A stretch of 64,000 nt of DNA from CAXBDP01 sp963974465 (GCA_049340005.1 JBMPIY010000008.1); one strand, 5' to 3'; shown: positions 46,525 to 56,142, counted from the stretch's first letter. A program made the numbers and translations. The notes: a model not told the origin generated them from the letters alone.

Positions 46525-49215
46525 TTGAAAAAGAGTGCTTTATATATTGTTGTATTAATTTGTTTATCCTTTAATATTAGTGCCCAAAAATTCCCTGAAA
46601 AGGGAGTTCCTTTACTAAATAATTTCACTCCAGATCAATATCTTAATTCAGGCAAAACATGGGATATTGACTCAGCTCCGAATGGCATAATTTACCTTGC
46701 AACTGACAAAGGCTTACTCGAATATGATGGGAAGAGGTGGAATATTTTCAAAGGTAGCAATGGTTTCACCCGGTCTTTACTCGTATTGAACGACTCTACA
46801 ATTTACACTGGTTCGGATTTGGATTTTGGTGTATGGCAAAGAAATGAATTTTTAGACTTCGAGTATAAATCGTTGTACTCCTTTGCAGAAAATTTGTCAG
46901 ACTTGAATGAAGAGTTTTGGGATGTTTTCCGCTTGAAGGAAGATATAATCTTTATTTCCGCCAGTAATATTTACGCAATTCGCGGCGAGCAAGTAGTGAA
47001 AATTGCCGCTCCAGAAAGATTTGCGGGAGGATATAAGCTTGGAGAGAATCTTTTCATTGCTGATAGCGAGCAAGGATTGTTTCAGTTAGAAAACTATTCC
47101 ATAATCCCAGTATTCTCCTATCCCAATAACAATAAATTGGAAATCGTTGGGATGTATCAAGATACAGCAGGCATGGTCATGGTTACCAAAGATTCTGGCT
47201 TGTACAGATTCTCAAATGGACAAATAAGTCCTATACAAAATGAGCTTTCAGAGTTGCTGAGGCAAGCTAAGGTTTTTAGTTTCGCGGGCATTGGACAAGA
47301 TTACCTCGCTTTCGGTACGGTGCTTAAAGGCTTGTATATAGTAAATGATGATGGACGAATTATTCATCAGCTAAATAGAAATAAAGGCCTGTCAAGTAAC
47401 ACTATCCTCTCATTGCATTTCAGTCGCTATGGTCAAATATGGATTGGGATGGATTATGGGATTTCATCCTCGAATCTCAACACAAACATTACTTCGATAT
47501 TAGATTATGGTGGAAACTTCGGTAATAGTTTCACTGCTTTTATCCAGGGTCGAAATTTTTACCTAGGTACAAATCAAGGTCTCTACCAATCCAATTGGGA
47601 TGACTTGAATAACGACCGGGAGAATTTTAATTTCAGTCTAATTCCAGAATCAGAAGGGCAAGTTTGGACGCTCGATTCTGTAGGCAATAGGTTGTTAATG
47701 GGGCATGATAAAGGTTTGTATTATGTAAATGGAACAACCATTGAAAAGATTGCTAATCAAGAAGGAGTTTGGTCGATAGTTCCTTATGGTAGGTATTTAC
47801 TAGCAGGTAATTATAATGGAATTTCGATTTTTGAGAAGACTGGAGAAGATTGGAAATTTGAACGAAAAATGAGTCTTATTTATGGCTCTTGCAATCAATT
47901 ATTAATAGAGGGCGAAAATATTTTATGGGTGAATATTCCAAATTTTGGAATCATTAGAACCGAGTTAGATAAAGATTTAGAGCCAACGAATAGAGTGATA
48001 TTTGAAGCTGGACTTTTTGAAGGAAGTGAGACTTTTCTGACCAGCGACGAAACTGGAATTCATGTAATTACGGACAAGTCCACCTATTCCTTCAATCAAA
48101 GTGAGGGAAAGTTCTTGCAAGATCCAGAACATCCAAAATTTACAAACATTTCTACATCCTTTTCTGGACTTTCAAAATCACGATTGCTCAATGCAGATTA
48201 TGAGTTTATCCCAAAGTTCAATGGTTTTGATTTGAGGTTTCTTAATCAAAATGAACAAAATGAGGTTGTTAATTCTAATTTATTAGTTAGGAAAATTGAG
48301 GCATTTGGTAATAGCAAAACATTGGATATAATTCCAAATCAAGAAATAGCCTTCGAGGTGAGGAATTTGAGAATTGAAGCAATTGTGCCAAATAGTGATG
48401 GTATAAAGTATCAATCTAAATTGAACGAAAATGATTGGACACCATTTTCAACAAATAACTCATTTGAGTTTTGGGATTTAGAAATTGGAGAAAATAGGCT
48501 TTCATTAAATGCCTTGATCAACGAAAATCTTACAGAGGTTGAAGAATTTTCAATTTTTGTAAAAGCACCTTGGTATTTGTCCTGGTATGCATACATTACT
48601 TATTTGGTGATTTTTTGTTTGCTTGTTTTAACAATTTATACTTGGTTCCAAAAGTCATTATCAAAACAAAGGAGAATCTTAAAAGAAAAGGAACAACTGT
48701 ATTTGCGTAAACAAGCTGAAAAACACAAACAAGAATTATTATTGCTTGAGCAAATGAAATTACATGATGAATACAATCAACTTGAACAGCAGCTGAAAAA
48801 TAAGACAATTGACCTTGCTGTAAAAGCACGAGATAATGAAGAAAAGAATCGTTTGATTCTTAAAATCAAAGAAATTTTCGAATACACACAGAATAATCCT
48901 TCCAAGCTTAGCGTAAAGTTAGGAGAGGTTAGACGACTGTTGGACTCATATCTAACTGATGAAAATAAGACCTTTGAAATTCAAATGGATGAGCTTCACC
49001 AAGAGTTTTTCAAGAAGTTGAAAGAGCAGTTCCCAAGTTTGTCAAATAATGATTTGCGTTGGTGCGCTTATTTAAAAATTGGACTTAACTCTAAAGAAAT
49101 AGCCGAAATTCTTAATATACTACCCTCAAGCTCCTACATCAGCCGATCTCGCCTGAGAAAGAAGCTCAATCTTAAAGGAGACGAAGATTTATTTGACTTT
49201 TTGAATTCGATTTGA
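46525..49215 (+). CDS. Transmembrane beta-propeller sensor with LuxR-type DNA-binding domain
   Basis: Likely regulator of the glucan locus. The 896 residues start at a TTG (MKKSALYIVVLICLSF), a signal peptide. A periplasmic beta-propeller follows to about residue 600 (YLATDKGLLEYDGKRWNIF is one blade). A Y_Y_Y-type domain occupies about 615-680 and one membrane helix about 683-708, then a coiled coil to about 800. The cytosolic C-terminal helix-turn-helix at about 838-885 reads LRWCAYLKIGLNSKEIAEIL. No histidine kinase or receiver domain is present, so sensing and DNA binding are in one chain. This kind of architecture occurs widely in Bacteroidota. Confidence 0.85.
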   Translation: MKKSALYIVVLICLSFNISAQKFPEKGVPLLNNFTPDQYLNSGKTWDIDSAPNGIIYLATDKGLLEYDGKRWNIFKGSNGFTRSLLVLNDSTIYTGSDLDFGVWQRNEFLDFEYKSLYSFAENLSDLNEEFWDVFRLKEDIIFISASNIYAIRGEQVVKIAAPERFAGGYKLGENLFIADSEQGLFQLENYSIIPVFSYPNNNKLEIVGMYQDTAGMVMVTKDSGLYRFSNGQISPIQNELSELLRQAKVFSFAGIGQDYLAFGTVLKGLYIVNDDGRIIHQLNRNKGLSSNTILSLHFSRYGQIWIGMDYGISSSNLNTNITSILDYGGNFGNSFTAFIQGRNFYLGTNQGLYQSNWDDLNNDRENFNFSLIPESEGQVWTLDSVGNRLLMGHDKGLYYVNGTTIEKIANQEGVWSIVPYGRYLLAGNYNGISIFEKTGEDWKFERKMSLIYGSCNQLLIEGENILWVNIPNFGIIRTELDKDLEPTNRVIFEAGLFEGSETFLTSDETGIHVITDKSTYSFNQSEGKFLQDPEHPKFTNISTSFSGLSKSRLLNADYEFIPKFNGFDLRFLNQNEQNEVVNSNLLVRKIEAFGNSKTLDIIPNQEIAFEVRNLRIEAIVPNSDGIKYQSKLNENDWTPFSTNNSFEFWDLEIGENRLSLNALINENLTEVEEFSIFVKAPWYLSWYAYITYLVIFCLLVLTIYTWFQKSLSKQRRILKEKEQLYLRKQAEKHKQELLLLEQMKLHDEYNQLEQQLKNKTIDLAVKARDNEEKNRLILKIKEIFEYTQNNPSKLSVKLGEVRRLLDSYLTDENKTFEIQMDELHQEFFKKLKEQFPSLSNNDLRWCAYLKIGLNSKEIAEILNILPSSSYISRSRLRKKLNLKGDEDLFDFLNSI

Positions 49216-49360
49216 GGGTTTCATTTCAGTTTTTTTGAAAGTATAACCGATGTTAGCGTATACATTAACAACACGCTTTGAAAAAATTTTAATTAAAATT
49301 AATTTGAAAAATTGTGTATAATTATAATATTGACATATAATTCTAGCTTCTTTATTTGAT

Positions 49361-50698
49361 ATGGTAAGATTTGCATTTTGTGTCTTGTTTTTGATTTCAA
49401 TTCAATCCCAAATTTATGGTCAGAGTTTAATTGTTCCAGAATGGAAAAAGCTCATTGACGAAGGTTATGCCGAAGCTCCCAGCAAAGATTATATTGTTGT
49501 TCTTTTACATCTAGGTATAGTGCTTAGCATAGATTCTCAATTAGTTCAAGTGGAGAGAATATTGGAATCTGATGTTTTTAAAGCGTCGGCAGAAGAAAAT
49601 AAAGTCATCGTTAAAGTTGCTAAATATCATAACCAAAGCACCAAAAACATTTTTATTAATGACAGAACTTATCCAGCAAGGTGGCCAAGTTGGATTGCTT
49701 ATGATAGGTTTTATCAGCCCATGGGTATCGAAACAGGAGTTGGTACTAGTCCGTCAGGGTTTGATCGATATTTAAAATTCATCAGAAATCAAGTAAAAAT
49801 AAATCAGTACTTGACAGAGAATATGGAGAAATCGATACAGAAATTAGACTCTGGTGAACTGAATAGAATCGCTGAAGATTATTTTAGAAGGCAGTTACCC
49901 GTTCCCGAGGTTTTTGTCAAGCAACTAGTTGATATGGTGCCAATCAATAGTACATTAAATAATCAGCAAATAAAATACTTGATTAGGCTTGCTCCAGCAC
50001 TTGATAATTATAGATTCAGCCGAATCTTTAATACAAATAGTGAGTTTTTACGCATTTTTTCTGATGAAATGTCAGTGGATGAACGGATCAGAGTGAATCA
50101 AGATAAGATAAGAAAAACAACGCAGGCTGCTCTTAACAACAATAATATTTCATTGGCCAAAATAACTGCCGATTACCTGAAAGCCACCTACGGAAATGAT
50201 GTTAATGCTGAAAACTATCGAAATAAGTACTTGATGGAATTTGCCGTTTTTACTGAAAACATTGATTTGCTTATGGAAAGCCTTATTCCTTACTCTGAGG
50301 CTGTATATTTCCAAAAAAATATAGATACCTTAAAAGCTAACTATCAACAAAATCTTAAAAACTTTAATGAGAGAACGCCGACATCCTCTCTTGTAATTCC
50401 AGCCTCTCAAAGAAGTTCTGTATTCGGTCAAGGATCTTATGCTTTTTATTGGGCAGAACATATTCTTGAACTGAGCAAATCTGACCAAATAGATTACTTA
50501 GAATTCGCAATAAAATTGACTGATTTTTCCATAAGTATCTCTGAGGAAGGGTTCAACTTGGATTTGAAGAGCAAGATTCTTCATAAAATTGGAAAAACAT
50601 CTGAAGCTAAGAATTTTGCCTTAATGGCTGTAGAAAGAGCCAAGGAAACAAAGGATCCTCACTTGGGTAGATTTGAAGACTGGCTTCAATCTCTGTAA
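49361..50698 (+). CDS. Unknown exported protein with thioredoxin-like N-terminal part
   Basis: I do not recognise this 445-residue protein. A signal peptide ends near YGQSL. Residues about 25-140 have the strand-helix order of a thioredoxin fold (YIVVLLHLG, KVIVKVAKYH, a cis-Pro-like WPSWIAYD) but no CxxC, so any redox role is unlikely. The rest (about 145-445) is helical with repeat-like pairs of helices, as in TPR or similar scaffolds. It follows the regulator gene by 145 bp, contains no sugar-enzyme motif, and is closed by a terminator. Confidence 0.6.
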   Translation: MVRFAFCVLFLISIQSQIYGQSLIVPEWKKLIDEGYAEAPSKDYIVVLLHLGIVLSIDSQLVQVERILESDVFKASAEENKVIVKVAKYHNQSTKNIFINDRTYPARWPSWIAYDRFYQPMGIETGVGTSPSGFDRYLKFIRNQVKINQYLTENMEKSIQKLDSGELNRIAEDYFRRQLPVPEVFVKQLVDMVPINSTLNNQQIKYLIRLAPALDNYRFSRIFNTNSEFLRIFSDEMSVDERIRVNQDKIRKTTQAALNNNNISLAKITADYLKATYGNDVNAENYRNKYLMEFAVFTENIDLLMESLIPYSEAVYFQKNIDTLKANYQQNLKNFNERTPTSSLVIPASQRSSVFGQGSYAFYWAEHILELSKSDQIDYLEFAIKLTDFSISISEEGFNLDLKSKILHKIGKTSEAKNFALMAVERAKETKDPHLGRFEDWLQSL

Positions 50699-50710
50699 AG
50701 GATATAAAAC

Positions 50711-50744
50711 AAAAAAAAGGTCAACATTGCTGTTGACCTTTTTG
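50711..50744. terminator. Bidirectional terminator
   Basis: Perfect stem AAAAAGGTCAACA/TGTTGACCTTTTT with loop TTGC between the unknown exported gene and the convergent tRNA-Asn. Confidence 0.9.
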
Positions 50745-50751
50745 CTTAACG

Positions 50752-50825
50752 CTCCTCCTCTTGGGCTCGAACCAAGGACCCTCTGATTAACAGTCAGATG
50801 CTCTAACCAGCTGAGCTAAGGAGGA
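50752..50825 (-). tRNA. tRNA-Asn (anticodon GTT)
   Basis: Complete 74-base cloverleaf on the minus strand. Acceptor TCCTCCT/AGGAGGA, D arm GCTC/GAGC, anticodon loop CTGTTAA (GTT, Asn), T arm CTTGG-TTCGAGC-CCAAG, discriminator G. CCA is not encoded. Confidence 0.96.
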
Positions 50826-50895
50826 ATGTCCCGTTTGGGATTGCAATATTACGAGGCTTTATAAATAAAACCAAAACTGTTCGAAAGATTTTTTT

Positions 50896-52155
50896 CTAAT
50901 TGATGAAGAAAATATATAAGTAAATGATAGTGAATACACTTAGAAAAATGATTCCTGAGTTCGCCAGCCAAATCAGCCACCTTTTAGGGCGAAATTCATA
51001 GCTGATGTCCTTAGAAGTGATGGCTTTTAAATTGATAATGGCAATCACTGGAGCGATAAGGAAGGAAAGGGTAGTGGCTAAATCTACCAATCTAGGCATG
51101 CTACCCGATAAGAAATATATAATTGCTAAGGCGCCCATGGACAGAATGATAAGGATTCCAAAATATAATTGTCTCTTGAGCTTTTCTTCCTCCCGCTTAT
51201 CTAAGAGCAGACGGATAGTTTCACCCATTGCTCGGCTGTAGCCATCCATTACCGTAATTGCAGTGCTAAACATGGTTGTAAATGCCGCCACAGCTATTAT
51301 CCAATACACCCAAGGGCCAATAGCATTTGTGTACATACTGATTATTTGGTTAGCAAATGTGGTGGAATTCGTAGAAAGCGAAATATCTCTACCATAAATT
51401 AACAATGCGCCTAAAGTCATAAAACAAACAGCAAGAATGGTGGAAATGGCATAGCCAAAATTAAAGTCCATAAGCGTTTCTTTTAGCTTTGGATAATAAC
51501 CTGTTTGCTTAATTCTCTCTATGGTCCATACGCTATTCCAGGTAGATAAATCTACAGCGGTCGGCATCCAGCCCATAAGCGCAATTATAAACATAAGGCT
51601 TGCTTTACTCGTCAAGTCTGCTTTTGGCATTTCTGAAACCTCAGTAGCAGGAGGATTGAAAATTGCGCTGAAGAATGCCACCAATGTGGTTATTAACAAA
51701 ACCGTTGCTACAATCTTTAATAGACTGTCTAATACTTTGAATTGACCCAACACCAATATTAGCATACAAACGAAGTAGATAATCAGTGAAATCCATTTGG
51801 GGTCTAGGCTTAAGTTGAGGAGATTTCCTAACATTCCTGCTGTCACAAAATTCACAGCGGCGGATACGGAAAACATACATCCAAAGCTCAATAGAAAATA
51901 CATAGCCAAAACCCATTTCCCTTGTGCTTTGTAGCCTTCTAATATGCTTTTACCAGTAGCGGACGCATATCGAGATCCAAATTCAAAAAATGGATATTTA
52001 AAGATGTTAGCTAGCAGAATAAAGGCAAGTAAGCTAAATCCATAATCTGCACCTGCTCTAGTTGATTGAACTAAATGAGAAACGCCAATACATGTAGAAG
52101 CGAATAAAATACCTGGTCCGAATGTCTTTAAAAGGTTGCTGAATCTTGGGTTCAT
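50896..52155 (-). CDS. Nramp-related transporter lacking the canonical metal motif
   Basis: Inner-membrane protein with about 11 hydrophobic segments. From the Met at 52155 (MNPRFSNLLKTFGPGI) it has 419 residues; the longer frame adds an atypical 33-residue leader. GPGILFASTCIGVSHL aligns with the first Nramp helix, but the DPGN metal-binding motif is replaced (IGVSHL). In helix 6 the usual MPHN-like motif reads LMGWMPTAVD. It therefore belongs to the Nramp-related branch whose substrate is not manganese or iron; what it carries is unknown. It is divergent from the Hsp20 gene, about 208 bp between starts. Confidence 0.8.
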   Translation of the reverse strand: MNPRFSNLLKTFGPGILFASTCIGVSHLVQSTRAGADYGFSLLAFILLANIFKYPFFEFGSRYASATGKSILEGYKAQGKWVLAMYFLLSFGCMFSVSAAVNFVTAGMLGNLLNLSLDPKWISLIIYFVCMLILVLGQFKVLDSLLKIVATVLLITTLVAFFSAIFNPPATEVSEMPKADLTSKASLMFIIALMGWMPTAVDLSTWNSVWTIERIKQTGYYPKLKETLMDFNFGYAISTILAVCFMTLGALLIYGRDISLSTNSTTFANQIISMYTNAIGPWVYWIIAVAAFTTMFSTAITVMDGYSRAMGETIRLLLDKREEEKLKRQLYFGILIILSMGALAIIYFLSGSMPRLVDLATTLSFLIAPVIAIINLKAITSKDISYEFRPKRWLIWLANSGIIFLSVFTIIYLYIFFIN

Positions 52156-52363
52156 TCTGTTGAATTTGGACACAAAAGGTACAAATTTTTGAGTAACTGA
52201 TAAACCCTTTTTTATCAGCAAAAAAAACGTCATAATGACATGAGATATATTCAAATTAGTTATTTATCGGAAATTATGTCGGTAAAAAGTAGTGAAAATT
52301 GGAAGATTATCGCCTTGGTACACTTTTGAATTATTGGTTTTCCAAAACAAAACGATAAAAACG

Positions 52364-52798
52364 ATGGCACAATTAACATTAAAACCAACAAGTAATTTCA
52401 GGGGAGGAAATATAAATTCCTTCTTGGAAAGATTTTTTGAGGACACCAATTTGATGACTTCTTCAAGAGGTTCATTTATTCCAAAAGTGGATATTGCTGA
52501 AACTGAAAAAGAATTCGAAATCCAAGTTGCAGTCCCTGGGCTTGAGAAATCAGATTTTCAAATTGCAATTGAGGAAGATCGCCTAATTGTCAGTGGTGAG
52601 CGTAAATTGAAGGAAGAAAAAAAGGAAAAGAATTACCATTCAATTGAAACTCATTACGGATCTTTTAGCAGATCATTCTATATTCCAGAGAATGTAGATA
52701 AAGCAGCTATTGAAGCCACGTACGAAGGTGGAATTTTGAGACTCTCACTTCCAAAGGATGAAAAGAAAAATGTAAAGAAATTGGTAGAAGTGAAATAA
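52364..52798 (+). CDS. Small heat-shock protein Hsp20
   Basis: ATP-independent holdase, cytosolic. The true start is the ATG at 52364 (MAQLTLKPTSNFRGG), giving 144 residues. The alpha-crystallin domain lies at about 40-135 with PKVDIAETEKEFEIQVAVPGL, RLIVSGERK and the closing GGILRLSLPK. There is a short N-terminal arm and an IxV-like tail is not obvious. The frame opens 24 codons earlier, in sequence that does not look coding. It is monocistronic with a terminator and lies next to the HtrA protease, a stress-related pair. Confidence 0.93.
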   Translation: MAQLTLKPTSNFRGGNINSFLERFFEDTNLMTSSRGSFIPKVDIAETEKEFEIQVAVPGLEKSDFQIAIEEDRLIVSGERKLKEEKKEKNYHSIETHYGSFSRSFYIPENVDKAAIEATYEGGILRLSLPKDEKKNVKKLVEVK

Positions 52799-52818
52799 TT
52801 CGATCTAAATCAGAGTGA

Positions 52819-52845
52819 AAAAGCGGGAATCTTCCCGCTTTTTTC
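52819..52845 (+). terminator. Rho-independent terminator after the Hsp20 gene
   Basis: Stem AAAGCGGGAA/TTCCCGCTTT with a short loop and T run. The stem is built from GCGGGA, six of the eight bases of the abundant octamer described below. Confidence 0.88.
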
Positions 52846-52921
52846 GTTTATAAAAAACTACTCTTTCACCTTTGGCGTTAAGCTATTAACTTGAGGAAAT
52901 TCAAAATTAAAAATAGATAGA

Positions 52922-54403
52922 ATGAATAGTAGACAATTTTTTGGAGGAGTGGTAATAGGTGCGGTGGTGAGTACAATAATTGTTTTGCTAACCCTTCCTT
53001 TTATAATTGAAATGAACTCAAATAGCGAGACTATTGAAGAGAAGCAGAATGTGAGCTACACGAATTTCAGCGAGACTGAAAACATTAAATATAATGTGCC
53101 GGAGGGCCTCAATTTTATTGATGCTGCCAATACCGTAAAAAACGGAGTAGTTTATATCAAGTCCACTTCCACGGGTCGTAATAGAGGCTCATTATTCAAT
53201 CAGTTTTTCACCGATCCCGACGAATCCTCCCGAAGTCGTCGTCGTAGAGATATGCCATTTTCCTCATCAGGTTCAGGGGTAATACTTACGCCTGATGGTT
53301 ATATCGTTACTAATCATCACGTGATCAATATGGCTGAGCGCATTGAAGTTACTTTAAATGATAATCAAACTTATCAAGCTGAGCTTATTGGTACAGATCC
53401 GACAACCGATTTAGCACTTATCAAAATCAAGGAAAATAATCTGCCATTCGTAAAATATGGCAACTCCGACATAGTGAATATTGGAGAGTGGGTTTTGGCA
53501 GTTGGCAACCCATTCGATCTTAACTCTACCGTAACTGCAGGAATCGTAAGTGCAAAGGCCAGAAGTATCGATATTTTACGAGAAAATTCCCTCGCAGTAG
53601 AATCCTTCATTCAAACAGATGCTGTGGTAAATCCAGGTAATAGTGGTGGTGCATTGGTGAATTTAGGTGGGGAGCTTATCGGAATTAATACAGCGATTGC
53701 TACTCGTACAGGCTCATTTAGCGGATATTCTTTTGCAGTACCTGTTTCCTTAGTCAAAAAAGTAATCGAGGATCTGAAAGAATTTGGTAAGGTGCAGCGA
53801 GCAATTTTGGGAGTGATTATTATCGATTTGAATTCGCAACTTGCTAGGGAAAAGAACTTACCAATAAGCCAAGGAGTATTGGTGGATCAAGTAAATATCA
53901 ATAGCTCAGCTTATGATGCGGGCATTGTAAAAGATGATATAATTATTGGGATAGATGGGAAGAAAATCAATTCTATATCAGAACTGCAGGAAACTGTTGC
54001 TCGCCATCGACCAGGTAAGGAGCTTACTGTTAAGATTTATAGAAATGGAGAAGAAATTGAATTACAAGCGACCTTAAAAAGTGCCGAAGGTAATTCTGCG
54101 GCCATCCCTAGAGTAATTCCAGCAGATGCACAAATTGAAGGAATTACAGTAGAAAGAATACCTTCAGAATTACTAGAGGAGCTGGAATTAGCAGGAGGAG
54201 TAAGAATAGTAGAAGTGAAGGAAGGTAAGTGGCTGGATGCTGGCTTGCAAGAAGATTTTATAATAACCTTCATCGGTGATAAGAGAATAAATACCACTGA
54301 GGACTTCCAAGCTGCAGTTAAAGAATTTGAAATTGGGCAGGAGGTTGTGTTAATTGGTCTTTATCCTGATGGTAAAAAATCCTTCTACTCATTTACTTGG
54401 TAA
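52922..54403 (+). CDS. htrA: HtrA/DegP-family serine protease with two PDZ domains
   Basis: Periplasmic protein quality-control protease. The 493 residues have an N-terminal signal anchor at about 8-30. The trypsin-like domain has His133 in VTNHHVIN, Asp163 in TDLALIKI and Ser241 in NPGNSGGALVN. PDZ1 lies at about 290-385 (ILGVIIIDLNSQLAREKNL), and a second PDZ at about 400-490 (GVRIVEVKEGKWLDAG). All catalytic residues are present. It has the DegP/DegQ domain layout and normal length. A terminator follows 34 bases after the stop. Confidence 0.94.
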   Translation: MNSRQFFGGVVIGAVVSTIIVLLTLPFIIEMNSNSETIEEKQNVSYTNFSETENIKYNVPEGLNFIDAANTVKNGVVYIKSTSTGRNRGSLFNQFFTDPDESSRSRRRRDMPFSSSGSGVILTPDGYIVTNHHVINMAERIEVTLNDNQTYQAELIGTDPTTDLALIKIKENNLPFVKYGNSDIVNIGEWVLAVGNPFDLNSTVTAGIVSAKARSIDILRENSLAVESFIQTDAVVNPGNSGGALVNLGGELIGINTAIATRTGSFSGYSFAVPVSLVKKVIEDLKEFGKVQRAILGVIIIDLNSQLAREKNLPISQGVLVDQVNINSSAYDAGIVKDDIIIGIDGKKINSISELQETVARHRPGKELTVKIYRNGEEIELQATLKSAEGNSAAIPRVIPADAQIEGITVERIPSELLEELELAGGVRIVEVKEGKWLDAGLQEDFIITFIGDKRINTTEDFQAAVKEFEIGQEVVLIGLYPDGKKSFYSFTW

Positions 54404-54437
54404 AAGGAAGGTTCCTTTCCCAAAAGCTATTAATTTT

Positions 54438-54466
54438 AAGCAGAGTTTCGGCTCTGCTTTTTTTAT
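54438..54466 (+). terminator. Rho-independent terminator after the htrA gene
   Basis: Stem AAGCAGAG/CTCTGCTT with a 6-base loop and a T run. Confidence 0.85.
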
Positions 54467-54526
54467 TTATACCTTATGAAAGACTCTTCAATGAGAGTTC
54501 AATTATTACGATAGACCCAAAATATT

Positions 54527-56074
54527 ATGCAAGATCGTTCATTCAAAATTCAGGAATCATTAGACCTTTTAGGTATTCAACCCACCAACGAGGGAATTTC
54601 AACTGGTAGTAAATCCTGGAAAGGCCGCGGAATTCAATTTGATTCTTATTCGCCGGTTGATGGAAGTCTGATAGGTTCGTGCAATGGAGGAAATGAAGAG
54701 GATTTTAATCAAATATTAGAAGAGGCTCAAAGGGCATTTGAATATTGGAGAATGGTACCTGCACCCCAAAGAGGCGAAATTGTGCGCCAGATTGGAGATG
54801 AATTGCGGAAATATAAAGATCCTTTAGGGCGTCTTGTTTCCTACGAAATGGGGAAGTCACTGCAGGAAGGCTGGGGCGAAGTGCAAGAAATGATCGATAT
54901 CTGCGATTTTGCTACAGGTCTTTCTAGGCAATTGCATGGTTTCACTATGCATTCGGAAAGGCCAAGTCATAGAATGTATGATCAGTATCATCCATTAGGA
55001 GTAGTAGGAATTATTTCAGCCTTTAACTTCCCAGTTGCAGTTTGGTCTTGGAATAGCATGTTGGCTTGGATTTGTGGGGATGTATGTATTTGGAAGCCGT
55101 CAGAAAAATCTTTCCTGTCGGCAATTGCTTGTCAGAATATAGCGAGAGAAGTATTCAAGCGAAATAGTCTTCCAGAAGGTATTTCGAATCTTATTGTTGG
55201 TGACTATAAGGTGGGAGAATTGATGAGTAATTCACCTGCGATCCCATTGGTAAGTGCAACTGGCTCTACTCGAATGGGCAAATTGGTATCAGAAGCTGTT
55301 GGCAAAAGGTTGGGCAAAACGATATTGGAGCTTGGTGGCAACAATGCGATGATTATTACCCCAAGCGCAGACTTGAATATAGCAATCCCAGGTGCCGTAT
55401 TTGGTGCAGTTGGAACTTGCGGTCAACGCTGCACATCCACCCGCCGATTGATCGTACATGAATCGATGCTTGAATCGGTAAAAGAGAAGTTAAAATCAGC
55501 TTATTCTCAGTTAAAAATTGGAAATCCATTGGATGAGAAAATACATGTTGGTCCACTAATCGATAAGGATGCGGTTAAATCATATCAAGAAGCTATTCAA
55601 ACCCTAGATAAAAAAAATGCAGAGGCAGTAGTAGCGGGAGGAATACTGGAAGGAGAAGGCTATCAATCTGGCTGTTTTGTAAAGCCAGCAATTTATTGCG
55701 CAAAGCCTGAATGGGAAATTGTACAGAAAGAAACCTTTGCTCCAATACTTTACATATTGACTTACAGATTTTTTGATGAAGCTATTAGTATTCAAAATAG
55801 TGTACCACAAGGTTTATCTTCATCTTTGATGTCGCTAAACTTGCGGGAGGCTGAGCAGTTTTTATCTCACAAAGGTTCTGATTGTGGTATAGCAAATGTG
55901 AACATAGGAACATCTGGAGCTGAGATTGGTGGCGCTTTTGGAGGTGAGAAAGAAACAGGAGGAGGAAGAGAATCTGGCTCGGACGCATGGAAAGCTTATA
56001 TGCGTAGGCAAACTAACACTATCAATTATGGAAATACCCTCCCGCTTGCGCAAGGGATCAAATTTGATTTGTAA
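54527..56074 (+). CDS. amaB: ALDH7-type aldehyde dehydrogenase (alpha-aminoadipic semialdehyde type)
   Basis: NAD-dependent dehydrogenase, most like antiquitin/AmaB, which oxidises 2-aminoadipate semialdehyde to 2-aminoadipate in lysine breakdown. The 515 residues show the ALDH7 cofactor region ISAFNFPVAVWSWNSMLA, VSATGSTRMG, general base in LELGGNNAM, and the catalytic Cys in GTCGQRCTSTRR. The C-terminal GGAFGGEKETGGGRESGSDA is family-typical. No lysine-degradation partners lie nearby, so the physiological substrate is inferred from family. It is monocistronic. Confidence 0.88.
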   Translation: MQDRSFKIQESLDLLGIQPTNEGISTGSKSWKGRGIQFDSYSPVDGSLIGSCNGGNEEDFNQILEEAQRAFEYWRMVPAPQRGEIVRQIGDELRKYKDPLGRLVSYEMGKSLQEGWGEVQEMIDICDFATGLSRQLHGFTMHSERPSHRMYDQYHPLGVVGIISAFNFPVAVWSWNSMLAWICGDVCIWKPSEKSFLSAIACQNIAREVFKRNSLPEGISNLIVGDYKVGELMSNSPAIPLVSATGSTRMGKLVSEAVGKRLGKTILELGGNNAMIITPSADLNIAIPGAVFGAVGTCGQRCTSTRRLIVHESMLESVKEKLKSAYSQLKIGNPLDEKIHVGPLIDKDAVKSYQEAIQTLDKKNAEAVVAGGILEGEGYQSGCFVKPAIYCAKPEWEIVQKETFAPILYILTYRFFDEAISIQNSVPQGLSSSLMSLNLREAEQFLSHKGSDCGIANVNIGTSGAEIGGAFGGEKETGGGRESGSDAWKAYMRRQTNTINYGNTLPLAQGIKFDL

Positions 56075-56100
56075 TTTCTAAATAGCAAAATCCTAAAAAC

Positions 56101-56136
56101 AAAAAGCCTGTCTAAATTGATTTAGACAGGCTTTTT
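56101..56136. terminator. Bidirectional terminator
   Basis: Perfect 16-bp stem AAAAAGCCTGTCTAAA/TTTAGACAGGCTTTTT with loop TTGA between the ALDH gene and the convergent tRNA-Ala. Confidence 0.92.
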
Positions 56137-56142
56137 GGCTTG

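Noticed and set aside
49331..49360. TTGACA near the start of the 445-residue gene as a promoter
   Set aside because: A -10 box at the usual spacing would overlap the start codon.
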